From the NCBI GenBank assembly GCA_964019335.1, contig OZ025776.1:1-21000 (forward strand): 21,000 bases of DNA. Direction: 5' to 3'. This document shows positions 7,681-18,658 of this stretch, piece by piece. The position numbers and the translations under genes are program-made. How positions within the stretch are numbered: the first letter of the stretch is position 1; every line of letters starts with the position of its first letter. Source of the DNA: Diplonema japonicum (Eukaryota; Euglenozoa; Diplonemea; Diplonemida; Diplonemidae). The notes under the pieces were generated by a model, which was not told the DNA's origin, did not search any database, and was given only the letters and a program-made list of their open reading frames with translations.

Positions 7681-9654
7681 CTACCAGTACTACCAATAGT
7701 ACATCCTGTAGTAAGTACAGTGGTAAGTACTCATACCATTCCTAGCTAGCACAGGTAATGCATGTAGTACTATCAGTAGTACAGAGAGTACAGGCATGTA
7801 TATCCTGGGAGTACACACACCAATGCATCCCAAGGATGTGGTGTGCTCTCTAGCCATACCATCTCATGAGGATGGTGGCGGTATACTCTACCAACCATGT
7901 ACCTCATAATGAGGAGAACATGCTGGTAAGGATACTAACTAAGCATGAATACCTCTAAGCAGTACTATCCTAAGTATGGGCAGACACACAGAGGATGTAT
8001 CCCCAATACAGATAGTATGATATCAGTAGTACATCCTGTAGTACATACCATGGCATAGTACAGAAGGAGATGCCATGTTAGCTGTGCAGTAGATATCTAG
8101 TGGCACCATTCCCTGAGAACACAGGAGTATGGAACCAGTGGAATACCAGGAGTACTAACACAGGTAATGCCACCAATACACTGAGTGTGTGGCATAGAGC
8201 ATATCCTACCACCAGTACACACACAGTATGCATGAGCATATATCCTGTGTAGTGCTACATGTGCAATGGATGCAATGTAGTACTGTCATAGGTATCATGG
8301 CTAGTACATAGTATGATATCAGTAGCACAGGTATCCTGAGAGTGGAGGAACCTGTGGAATACTAGAAGTACTAACTCAGAGAATACCAGGAGTATGAAGT
8401 ACACCATCTCCAGCTAACACAGGTAATACCACCAGTAGCTGTGGTGGTGCCATGTACTGTATATGATATCATGCACACCAATACATACTGTATGTACATA
8501 GGGAATACATAGTATGTAGTGCATAGAGCACAGGGGATACATACTGTGCTAACTATGATATCTAGTGCTGTCAGTAGTACAGAGGTATCCTGAGAGTGGT
8601 GGTAACCCTAAGTTAGGGAAAGTACTAACTCAGAGAATACCAGGAGTATGGAACTAGGGAAGTACGTCATATCCTAGTAGCACAGGCAATGGCACCAATG
8701 CACAGGATGCAGTGCTATGTACTGTATATGATATCATGCACACCAATACATACTGTATGTACATAGGGATACATACTGTGCAGTGCATAGAGCACAGGGG
8801 ATACATACTGTGCTAACTATGATATCTAGTGCTGTCAGTAGTACAGAGGTATCCTGAGAAGGATAGTGATCCCAGAGAAGCAGTGGAATCAGGAGAACCA
8901 CTAACTTGGGGAATCCCTGAAGTACACCATCTCTAGCTAACACAGGTAATACCACCAGTAGCTGTGGTGGTGCCATGTACTGTATATGATATCATGCACA
9001 CCAATACACACAGTATGCATGAGCATATATCCTGTGTAGTGCTACATGTGCAATGGATGCATGTAGTACTGTCATAGGTATCATGGCTAGTACATAGTAT
9101 GATATCAGTAGCACAGGTATCCTGAGAGTGGAGGAACCTGTGGAATACTAGAAGTACTAACTCAGAGAATACCAGGAGTATGAAGTACACCATCTCCAGC
9201 TAACACAGGTAATACCACCAGTAGCTGTGGTGGTGCCATGTACTGTATATGATATCATGCACACCAATACATACTGTATGTACATAGGGAATACATAGTA
9301 TGTAGTGCATAGAGCACAGGGGGATACATACTGTGCTAACTATGATATCTAGTGCTGTCAGTAGTACAGAGGTGTGCAGAGAGGGAATACCAGAAGTAGT
9401 GGAATCATGAGAACTAATAAACCGCTAATCTGGAGAAGTACGAAGGATAGGAACAGGGGCATATCTAGTAGCACAGGCAATGGCACCAATGCACAGGATG
9501 CAGTGCTATGTACTGTATATGATATCATGCACACCAATACATACTGTATGTACATAGGGAATACATAGTATGTAGTGCATAGAGCACAATGGAGGCATGT
9601 AGTACTACCATAGATAATAGGGTGTCTAGAGGATAGGTCATATGGGGTGATTAT
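7681..9654. repeat. Expanded degenerate repeat array (unit 2)
   Basis: This has the same words as 2700-3892 but more copies. The ATGATATCATGCACACCAAT core appears near 8461, 8728, 8983, 9247 and 9515. A stretch beginning ACACACAGTATGCATGAGCA at about 8219 is partly duplicated at about 9004. Minus-strand open frames (8734-8976, 8933-9193, 9358-9729) are composed of repeat words and are not called genes. No gene was found. Confidence 0.75.
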
Positions 9655-9822
9655 GGGCATACCCAAATACCACTTTATTGGTAGGTACCTCATTCTATTC
9701 GAAGACTCAAGGGAATGGTCCCAGACCAATTCTGAGAAATGATATCCCCTTTTTGGGAAAAGGCCCGGTGAGCCTCGGACCTCATTTCAGGCCTAAAAGG
9801 GGGTATCTAGGTGTATAGGGTA
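9655..9822. other. Compact structured block (unit 2 copy)
   Basis: This copy matches 3893-4062 almost base for base. The closing stem is GAAATGA 9736-9742 with TCATTTC 9782-9788, and the inner CCTTTT/AAAAGG hairpin is intact. Confidence 0.5.
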
Positions 9823-11037
9823 TATCTAGTAATATGTAGGTAGTACATTATCCCTTGTATACTGTAGTATTAGGGACATGTAGTGCTACCATTAGTACAG
9901 ACAGTGTAACACAGTGAATATGTTGTTGCACCAGTATTCACACAGTGTATCTAAGTAAGTAACTATGGAAGTACATGTTAATAGTAAGTACATCATCCCA
10001 TAAGGGTGTGGCTATACATCTGGGGATACCTGTGGGGAGCATATACAGGTGGTAGTACAGACACACTGTTTAGCTAAGTACCATAACACAGGAACATAGA
10101 CAGTGTGAAGTACGTAATACCACAGTATGCATGGGATAACAGTAAGTACAGTAACTACACATTATCAGAGAACAGCAGAGAGTGTGTAACCCCTGATAAC
10201 GGGTGTGCTGTACAGAGGTATCCTTAGAAAGGGTGCTTTAACCTGGGGATTAGGGTGTAGAGACCTGTATATGGACTCATGTCCTTACGCGCGCGCGCGC
10301 GCGTGGGGGATATAGCGAGGTAATTCTACGAATTCATCCGTAGTGTCCCACAAGGGTTTCAGGAATTGCATAGCTACAGGGACGTAAACCCCTAGATTGG
10401 GACCCCCTCGGAACCCTTAGATCCTGGGATTAGGGATGCTAGGACCTGTTAGCAGAGGTACGGAGGCCTGTGGGGAGTATATCCAGAGGTACTGATATCC
10501 ATAACATACAAGAGGAAGCACACTGTTTAGCTAAGTACAGTAACACACTACACACTAACACAGAGAGTAACACAGACAGTGTGTAGTAATACATGTAGTA
10601 GCACAAGCAGTGCTCCAGAAGGGTGTAGCTATACATCTGGGGATAACACCAACTAACAGGAACACCAGCAGAAGGGTGTGTTCTCTGGGGGTAGCACAAG
10701 TAGGGTGTCTGGTGGTGGTATCTCATAACAGGGGATTCCATAGCAGGGCACGTCTGGGGGCCTGTAGTAAGTACCTGTTAGCAGGGACACACACTGTTAC
10801 CAGGGACACACACTGTTAGCAGAGAGTATGTAACCACTGGTATGGGGTAGTACATTATCCCTTGTATACTGTGGTATTAGCCCCTACACACTGTCTACTA
10901 ACTAACCCCTTGTCTACACACTGTCTACTAACCCCTATGTATTAGACCCTTATCCTAACCCCCCCTCTCTGTACCCCCTTATATTGGGGGTCCTATACCC
11001 TACCCCTTTGGGGACACCTTGGGGGGCACCTTACTAT
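9823..11037. repeat. Conserved segment, second (CG)8 block and tail (unit 2)
   Basis: This is homologous to 4063-5277. The (CG)8 tract lies at 10288-10303 inside the block 10281-10395. The terminal hairpin has arms of five C (10974-10978) and five G (10986-10990). No gene was seen. The open frames 10439-10741 (-) and 10610-10819 (+) repeat those of unit 1 and carry no known motif. Confidence 0.65.
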
Positions 11038-11347
11038 CCTAACAGTTATCCTTACGCGCGCGCGCGCGCGTGGGGGATATAGCGAGGTAATTTGCATAAT
11101 TCTTACGTAGTGTCCCACAAGGGTTTCAGGAATTGGAGGGCTACAGGGACGTAGATATTCTCTGGGACGTAGCGGGTTAATTTGCAGAAATCACCCGTAG
11201 GAGCCCAGAGAGGTGTCCCAATATTGGAGGGCTACAGGGACGTAAACCATTCCAGGGCTCCTACGGGGTAATTCTACGAATTCACCCGATACAGCCCTGA
11301 AGGGGTTCAGGAATCGGAGGGCTACAGGGACGTAAACCCCTAGCATG
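11038..11347. repeat. Unit 3 GC-rich hairpin block
   Basis: This is the third copy of the opening block, with (CG)8 at 11055-11070 and the inverted repeats retained. Confidence 0.75.
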
Positions 11348-11397
11348 CCCCCTTATCCAGCCCTTCTGGGACCCCTCAATATACCCTCCTATTACCA

Positions 11398-11988
11398 CCT
11401 ATAATACTATCATTACATACTATGTAAGTACTGTGTATGTATCATATATCTATCCCATGTATACGGGGGATATATGTACATGCATAATACTAGTATTACA
11501 TAATGATGTACTAACTGTATTAATGGTATCATAACCCTACTCATCCCCTCATGACATCATCCTGGGGATGGGGACCCCTTCTCTAGATCCCAGGATCCCA
11601 GGGGTGGAGACCCAACCTCTAGATCCCAGGATCCCTAGCTTGGACCACCATCTCTAGACACCACTACATCCTGAGAGTGTCTGTAGAGATACCTATGATA
11701 CTACTATTACATAATATGTAAGTACTGTGTATGTATCATATATCTATCCCATGCATACGGAGGATATATGTACATGCATAATACTAGTATTACATAATGA
11801 TGTACTAACTGTATTAATGGTATCATAGCTCTACTCATCCCCTCATGACATCATCCTGGGGATGGGGACCCCTTCTCTAGATCCCAGGATCCCAGGGGTG
11901 GAGACCCAACCTCTAGAGATCCCAGGATCCCTAGCTTGGACCACCATCTCTAGACACCACCACATCCTGAGAGTGTCTGTAGAGATAC
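11398..11988. repeat. Two tandem copies of the ~293-base repeat (unit 3)
   Basis: These are homologous to 360-946. The second copy has diverged at its start (CCTATGATACTACTATTACATAA) and has CGGAGG instead of CGGGGG, so each unit carries its own variants. No gene was seen. Confidence 0.85.
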
Positions 11989-12638
11989 CAGCATACTACT
12001 TATCATGTAAGTACTCTGTGTAGTAGTACATACAGTATATGATATACATGTACTAGCACTAACACAGTGTGTATGCCTACTTATCATAGTAGTAGTATTA
12101 TCATATCATGGCATGATGGTACATCCTAAGGATGCCATCATATCCAGAGAGTGGGAGAACATACCATCTCTCTAGCCATGACATCATGGAGCATACCACT
12201 AACGGTATCATTACCATAGATCATGTCATGCATGGATCATGGGATGTACAGAGTAGAGGTATTATCTACTAGAAGAGCAGCTGTGCTCTCTCTAGCCATA
12301 CCATCTACAGAGTATGCTGGCAGTATACTCTAGTAACCATGTACCTCATATCCTAGTCATGAGGATGGTGGCGGTATACTCTAGTAACCATGTACCTCAT
12401 ATTGTAGCTACTCCATTATCCCTAGAGAAGGGAATGGTGGTGGTGTACATCCTAGGCAACAATGCCTGTGGGGAATACCACCAGTACTACAGAGAGTATC
12501 TCATACCATATCCTAGTCATGAGGATGATGGTGTGCTCTCTCTCTAGGGAAGTACATCCGTAGTACTATCAGTAGGATATACAGTAGTAAGTACAATGGT
12601 AAGTACTCATGCCAATGCATGTAGTGCTACCAGTACTA
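11989..12638. repeat. Conserved non-coding leader of unit 3
   Basis: This is the shared leader with small indels (GTGGGAGAAC for GTGGGGAGAAC; an extra G in TGTGGGGAATACC) that shift the short open frame seen in units 1 and 2. The shift argues against that frame being a gene. Confidence 0.6.
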
Positions 12639-12957
12639 TCAGTAGTACATCCTGTAGAGCAGAGAAGGAAGTACTCCTGCTCCTATCACCAATGCTATCA
12701 GTACCACAGGAGGGCTATGCACTGTACTCCTAGCAATAGCACTGATGCTGTCTACATCCTTAGAGGCATCCCTGTGAGACACTCTGCAGACACGAGGTAC
12801 TTCAGTAGTGTCTACTCATGTACGTAGAGCAGTGCTCGTAGGATCTACTAACCTAGACACTGCTAGCAGAGGACAGCTCATGCTACATACCTGTACAGCT
12901 AACAGTATCCGTAGTGGTGTCAGCATGCAGTGCTATCAATACCACCAGTACTGTGAG
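12639..12957. other. Unassigned gene-fragment cassette, open on both strands
   Basis: Unique sequence with two long open frames. The minus frame (12639-12932, about 98 codons, TGA as Trp) includes CPLLAV, D-P-T-S-T-A-L-R and H-S-P-P-V-V-L-I followed by V-L-P. These spacings faintly recall ribosomal protein S12 (P.SALR ... HSVVL). The CxxxCP..A[VI] pattern could also recall nad8, but most of the Fe-S cysteines are missing. The plus frame (12658-12957, 100 codons, one TGA) has a hydrophobic segment (L-C-T-V-L-L-A-I-A-L-M-L) and a later R-S-G-V-S-M-Q-C, which faintly recalls cox2. No assignment is safe. The cassette is bounded on the left by the GAGCAG/CTGCTC stem-loop at 12657-12682. An rRNA piece is also possible. 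Confidence 0.4.
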
Positions 12958-13010
12958 TAGTACATCCTGTGAGTAATGCTAGTAGAATATACTCATGCCA
13001 TTCCTAGCTA

Positions 13011-13262
13011 ACACAGGAGAGTGCATGAAGCACTCATGTCTGCCATGACTGGTACCAACAGCTGTTGTCCCAGAGTACACCAACTAACATACATCAGCAG
13101 TACCAGCTGTAGAGCATATCATCATCCTACGTAGCAGCACAGCAGCTGTGTGGGTGAGTATGATCATGCAGAGCTACTGTAGCAGAGGGTAGCTGTAGTA
13201 GCTGTAGTACTGACCATGATAGTATACTCAGGTAGTACAGAGAGCACAGCTGCTCTCATACA
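13011..13262 (-). CDS. Unassigned membrane-protein fragment (weakly atp6-like)
   Basis: This unique cassette has one minus frame open throughout with TGA as Trp, while the other five frames are interrupted by TAG or TAA. The translation is hydrophobic towards its end, with L-Q-L-V-L-L-M-Y-V-S-W followed by T-L-G-Q-Q-L-L-V-P-V-M-A. This distantly matches the conserved ATP synthase subunit a (atp6) helix (LVLIE.IS ... SLG.RLFANM.AG), but with a four-residue gap and Gln in place of the essential Arg. A second reading, the cox1 GN.LVPLM..PDM region, fits less well because the preceding heme-ligand His is absent. Extra caution is needed because the neighbouring spacer is also open in this frame. 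The name is left blank. Confidence 0.35.
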
Positions 13263-13384
13263 TCCAGTAGTAAGTACAATGGTAAGTACTCATACCATTC
13301 CTAGCTAGCACAGGTAATGCATGTAGTACTATCAGTAGTACATCCTGTAGAGCAGAGAAGGAAGTACTCCTGCTCATGTCATAG
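13263..13384. repeat. Spacer repeats before the nad1-like cassette (unit 3)
   Basis: This holds GTAGTAAGTACAATGGTAAG, CATACCATTCCTAGCTAGCA, and the boundary stem-loop with GAGCAG 13350-13355 and CTGCTC 13370-13375. The stem-loop lies just beyond the 3' end of the nad1-like frame. Confidence 0.65.
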
Positions 13385-13605
13385 CTAAGACAGGCATTGA
13401 TCAGTATCATTGCACACTGCTGCTACCATGAGTATAGACAAGGAGCATGACAGCATACTCAGCCTACTCAGTGGAGAGGTGTGCATGGAAGCTACTCCTA
13501 GATCTACCAGTACTCTGAGGAGTGCTCATGGAAGTATCATTACTACCAGGAACACCAGCTGCATCAATACCATCAGTGCTATCAGTAAGTACAATGATAA
13601 GTACT
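13385..13605 (-). CDS. nad1: Possible NADH dehydrogenase subunit 1 C-terminal fragment, copy 1
   Basis: The minus frame ends at TAG 13385-13387 and is strongly hydrophobic: A-L-M-V-L-M-Q-L-V-F-L-V-V-M-I, then L-P-W-A-L-L-R-V-L-V-D-L-G, then S-P-L-S-R-L and a second hydrophobic stretch. The spacing of L-P, L-V and L-G fits the C-terminal nad1 motif (LPR.RYDQLM.LGWK..LPL), but the conserved Arg, Tyr and Trp are mostly absent, so this is a tentative call. If right, it would be part of the quinone-binding subunit of complex I. The cassette from 13388 to 13587 is repeated without change at 19321-19520. A plus-strand frame at 13410-13619 is the antisense shadow and carries no known motif. Confidence 0.4.
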
Positions 13606-15518
13606 CATACCATTCCTAGCTAACACAGGTAATGCATATAGTACTATCAGTAGTACAGAGAGTACAGGCATGTATATCCTGGGAGTACACACACCAATGC
13701 ATCCCAGGGATGTGGTGTGCTCTCTAGCCATACCATCTCATGAGGATGGTGGCGGTATACTCTACCAACCATGTACCTCATAATGAGGAGAACATGCTGG
13801 TAAGGATACTAACTAAGCATGAATACCTCTAAGCAGTACTATCCTAAGTATGGGCAGACACACAGAGGATGTATCCCCAATACAGATAGTATGATATCAG
13901 TAGTACATCCTGTAGTACATACCATGGCATAGTACAGAAGGAGATGCCATGTTAGCTGTGCAGTAGATATCTAGTGGCACCATTCCCTGAGAACACAGGA
14001 GTATGGAACCAGTGGAATACCAGGAGTACTAACACAGGTAATGCCACCAATACACTGAGTGTGTGGCATAGAGCATATCCTACCACCAGTACACACACAG
14101 TATGCATGAGCATATATCCTGTGTAGTGCTACATGTGCAATGGATGCATGTAGTACTGTCATAGGTATCATGGCTAGTACATAGTATGATATCAGTAGCA
14201 CAGGTATCCTGAGAGTGGAGGAACCTGTGGAATACTAGAAGTACTAACTCAGAGAATACCAGGAGTATGGAACTACACCATCTCCAGCTAGCACAGGTAA
14301 TACCACCAGTAGCTGTGGTGGTGCCATGTACTGTATGATATCATGCACACCAATACATACTGTATGTACATAGGGAATACATAGTATGTAGTGCATAGAG
14401 CACAGGGGATACATACTGTGCTAACTATGATATCTAGTGCTGTCAGTAGTACAGAGGTATCCTGAGAAGGGTAGTGATCCCAGAGAAGCAGTGGAATCAG
14501 GAGAACCACTAACTTGGGGAATCCCTGAAGTAGTACATCCCTGGTAACACAGGCAATGGCACCAATGCACAGGATGCAGTGCCATGTACTATATACCATA
14601 TCATGCACACCAATACACAGTATGCATGAGCATATATCCTGTGTAGTGCTACATGTGCAATGGATGCATGTAGTACATCCTGTAGTACATACCATGGCAT
14701 AGTACAGAAGGAGATGCCATGTTAGCTGTGCAGTAGATATCTAGTGGCACCATTCCCTGAGAACACAGGAGTATGGAACCAGTGGAATACCAGGAGTACT
14801 AACACAGGTAATGCCACCAATACACTGAGTGTGTGGCATAGAGCATATCCTACCACCAGTACACACACAGTATGCATGAGCATATATCCTGTGTAGTGCT
14901 ACATGTGCAATGGATGCATGTAGTACTGTCATAGGTATCATGGCTAGTACATAGTATGATATCAGTAGCACAGGTATCCTGAGAGTGGAGGAACCTGTGG
15001 AGGAACCTGTGGAATACTAGAAGTACTAACTCAGAGAATACCAGGAGTATGGAACTACACCATCTCCAGCTAGCACAGGTAATACCACCAGTAGCTGTGG
15101 TGGTGCCATGTACTGTATATGATATCATGCACACCAATACATACTGTATGTACATAGGGAATACGTACTGTGCAGTGCATAGAGCACAGGGGATACATAC
15201 TGTGCTAACTATGATATCTAGTGCTAGGAGTAGTACAGAGGTGTGCAGAGGGAATACCAGAAGTAGTGGAATCATGAGAACTAAATAAACCACTAATCTG
15301 GAGAAGTACGAAGGATAGGAACAGGGCATATCTAGTAGCACAGGCAATGGCACCAATGCACAGGATGCAGTGCCATGTACTGTATACCATATCATGCACA
15401 CCAATACATACTGTATGTACGTAGGGAATACATAGTATGTAGTGCATAGAGCACAATGGAGGCATGTAGTACTACCATAGATAATAGGGTGTCTAGAGGA
15501 TAGGTCATATGGGGTGAT
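13606..15518. repeat. Repeat array with internal ~770-base duplication (unit 3)
   Basis: The block from about 13907 (CATCCTGTAGTACATACCAT) through about 14290 recurs from about 14677 to 15072, a period of 770 bases. The second copy has a 13-base direct duplication (GAGGAACCTGTGG) near 14988-15013. The long minus-strand frames 14850-15533 (227 codons), 14288-14695 and 15205-15465 lie wholly in these repeats. They are differently arranged in each unit and show no motif, so I do not annotate them as genes. Confidence 0.75.
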
Positions 15519-15680
15519 TATGGGCATACCCAAAATACCACTTTATTGGTAGGTACCTCATTCTATTCGAAGACTCAAGGGAATGGTCCCAGACCAATTC
15601 TGAGAAATGATATCCCCTTTTTGGGAAAAGGCCCGGTGAGCCTCGGACCTCATTTCAGGCCTAAAAGGGGTATCTAGGTG
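15519..15680. other. Compact structured block (unit 3 copy)
   Basis: The third copy keeps the closing stem GAAATGA 15604-15610 with TCATTTC 15650-15656 and the CCTTTT/AAAAGG hairpin. It has an extra A in CCCAAAATACC and one G fewer in the following G run. These indels break the minus-strand open frame that units 1 and 2 share here, while the paired bases are untouched. Confidence 0.5.
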
Positions 15681-16899
15681 TACAGGGTATATCTAGTAAT
15701 ATGTAGGTAGTACATTAGTCCCTTGTATACTGTAGTATTGGGGACATGTAGTGCTACCAGTAGTACAGACAGTGTAACACAGTGAATATGTTGTTGCACC
15801 AGTATTCACACAGTGTATCTAAGTAAGTAACTATGGAAGTACATGTTAATAGTAAGTACACCATCCCAGAAGGGTGTGGCTATACATCTGGGGATACCTG
15901 TGGGGAGCATATACAGGTGGTAGTACAGACACACTGTTTAGCTAAGTACCATAACACAGGAACGTAGACAGTGTGAAGTACGTAATACCACAGTATGCAT
16001 GGGATAACAGTAAGTACAGTAACTACACATTATCAGAGAACAGCAGAGAGTGTGTAACCCCTGATAACGGGTGTGCTGTACAGAGGTATCCTTAGAAAGG
16101 GTGCTTTAACCTGGGGATTAGGGTGTAGAGACCTGTATATGGACTCATGTCCTTACGCGCGCGCGCGCGCGTGGGGGATATAGCGGGGTAATTCTACGAA
16201 TTCATCCGTAGTGTCCCACAAGGGTTTCAGGAATTGCATAGCTACAGGGACGTAAACCCCTAGATTGGGACCCCTTGGAACCCTTAGATCCTGGGATTAG
16301 GGATGCTAGGACCTGTTAGCAGAGGTACGGAGGCCTGTGGGGAGTACATCCAGAGGTACTGATATCCATAACATACAAGAGGAAGCACACTGTTTAGCTA
16401 AGTACAGTAACACACTACACACTAACACAGAGAGTAACACAGACAGTGTGTAGTAATACATGTAGTAGCACAAGCAGTGCTCCAGAAGGGTGTAGCTATA
16501 CATCTGGGGATAACACCAACTAACAGGAACACCAGCAGAAGGGTGTGTTCTCTGGGGGTAGCACAAGTAGGGTGTCTGGTGGTGGTATCTCATAACAGGG
16601 GATTCCATAGCAGGGCACGTCTGGGGGCCTGTAGTAAGTACCTGTTAGCAGAGACACACACTGTTACCAGGGACACACACTGTTAGCAGAGAGTATGTAA
16701 CCACTGGTATGGGGTAGTACATTATCCCTTGTATACTGTGGTATTAGCCCCTACACACTGTCTACTAACTAACCCCTTGTCTACACACTGTCTACTAACC
16801 CCTATGTATTAGACCCTTATCCTAACCCCCCTCTCTGTACCCCTTATATTGGGGTCCTATACCCTACCCCTTTGGGGACACCTTGGGGCACCTTACTAT
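15681..16899. repeat. Conserved segment, second (CG)8 block and tail (unit 3)
   Basis: This is homologous to 4063-5277, with (CG)8 at 16156-16171. Several C and G runs are shorter than in units 1 and 2. The terminal hairpin has four C (16840-16843) and four G (16851-16854), and the last G run before the junction is four rather than six. No gene was seen. Confidence 0.65.
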
Positions 16900-17206
16900 C
16901 CTAACAGTTATCCTTACGCGCGCGCGCGCGCGTGGGGGATATAGCGAGGTAATTTGCATAATTCTTACGTAGTGTCCCACAAGGGTTTCAGGAATTGCAT
17001 AGCTACAGGGACGTAGATATTCTCTGGGACGTAGCGGGTTAATTTGCAGAAATCACCCGTAGGAGCCCAGAGAGGTGTCCCAATATTGGAGGGCTACAGG
17101 GACGTAAACCATTCCAGGGCTCCTACGGGGTAATTCTACGAATTCACCCGATACAGCCCTGAAGGGGTTCAGGAATCGGAGGGCTACAGGGACGTAAACC
17201 CCTAGC
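16900..17206. repeat. Unit 4 GC-rich hairpin block
   Basis: This is the fourth copy of the opening block, with (CG)8 at 16917-16932. Its first sub-repeat reads GGAATTGCATAGCTACAGGG. That wording is otherwise found only in the second-block type (4521, 10281, 16149), which suggests gene conversion between the two block types. Confidence 0.75.
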
Positions 17207-17258
17207 ATGCCCCCTTATCCAGCCCTTCTGGGACCCCTCAATATACCCTCCTATTACC

Positions 17259-17843
17259 ACCTATAATACTATCATTACATACTATGTAAGTACTGTGTAT
17301 GTATCATATATCTATCCCATGTATACGGGGGATATATGTACATGCATAATACTAGTATTACATAATGATGTACTAACTGTATTAATGGTATCATAACCCT
17401 ACTCATCCCCTCATGACATCATCCTGGGGATGGGGACCCCTTCTCTAGATCCCAGGATCCCAGGGGTGGAGACCCAACCTCTAGATCCCAGGATCCCTAG
17501 CTTGGATACCATCTCTAGACACCACCACATCCTGAGAGTGTCTGTAGAGATAACTATAATACTATCATTACATACTATGTAAGTACTGTGTATGTATCAT
17601 ATATCTATCCCATACATACGGGGGATATATGTACATGCATAATACTAGTATTACATAATGATGTACTAACTGTATTAATGGTATCATAGCTCTACTCATC
17701 CCTCATGACATCATCCTGGGGATGGGGACCCCTTCTCTAGATCCCAGGATCCCAGGGGTGGAGACCCAACCTCTAGATCCCAGGATCCCTAGCTTGGATA
17801 CCATCTCTAGACACCACCACATCCTGAGAGTGTCTGTAGAGAT
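17259..17843. repeat. Two tandem copies of the ~293-base repeat (unit 4)
   Basis: These are homologous to 360-946. The shared TTGGATACC variant is present in both copies, whereas in unit 2 only the first copy has it. No gene was seen. Confidence 0.85.
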
Positions 17844-18658
17844 ACCAGCATACTACTTATCATGTAAGTACTCTGTGTAGTAGTACATACAGTATATAAT
17901 ATACATGTACTAGCACTAACACAGTGTGTATGCCTACTTATCATAGTAGTAGTATTATCATATCATGGCATGATGGTACATCCTAAGGATGCCAGCATAT
18001 CCAGAGAGTGGGGAGAACACACCATCTCTCTAGCCATGACATCATGGAGCATACCACTAACGGTATCATTACCATAGATCATGTCATGCATGGATCATGG
18101 GATGTACAGAGTAGAGGTATTATCTACTAGAAGAGCAGCTGTGCTCTCTAGCCATACCATCTACAGAGTATGGTGGCGGTATACTCTACCAACCATGTAC
18201 CTCATACTGTAGCTACTCCATTATCCCTAGAGAAGGGAATGGTGGTGGTGGTGTACATCCTAGGCAACAATGCCTGTGGGAATACCACCAGTACTGTGAG
18301 TAGTACATCCAGTAGAGCAGAGAAGGAGATGCTCCTGCTCATACCATGGCTGCATCAGTACTGTCATACTATCAGTAGGATATACTGTAGTAAGTACAAT
18401 GATAAGTACTCATGCCAATGCATGTAGTGCTACCAGTACTATCAGTAGTATATACTGTAGTAAGTACTCATACCATTCCTAGCTAACACAGGTAATGCAT
18501 GTAGTGCTATCAGTAGTACAGAGAGTACAGGCATGTCATATCCTAGTCATGAGGATGATGGTGTGCTCTCTAGGGAAGTACATCCATAGTACTACCAGTA
18601 GATCCATAGCTAAGCAGAGAAGGAGAGGCACTGTTAGCTGTAGTAGTATCATAGCTAG
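17844..18658. repeat. Conserved leader and spacers before the nad7 cassette (unit 4)
   Basis: This is a shortened leader: the duplicated CATGTACCTCATATCCTAGT segment of the other units is missing near 18170. It then has the nested stem-loop, a boundary stem-loop at 18315-18340, and several spacer words. No gene was recognised. Confidence 0.6.

Noticed and set aside
13410-13619. Plus-strand frame present in units 3 and 4 (also 19343-19555)
   Set aside because: It is antisense to the hydrophobic nad1-like frame, is polar with no motif, and is repeated only because the cassette is duplicated.
14850-15533. Longest minus-strand open frame (about 227 codons) in the unit 3 repeat array
   Set aside because: It is made entirely of repeated words, is differently arranged in the other units, and shows no family motif. 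The repeats are simply poor in stop codons in that phase.
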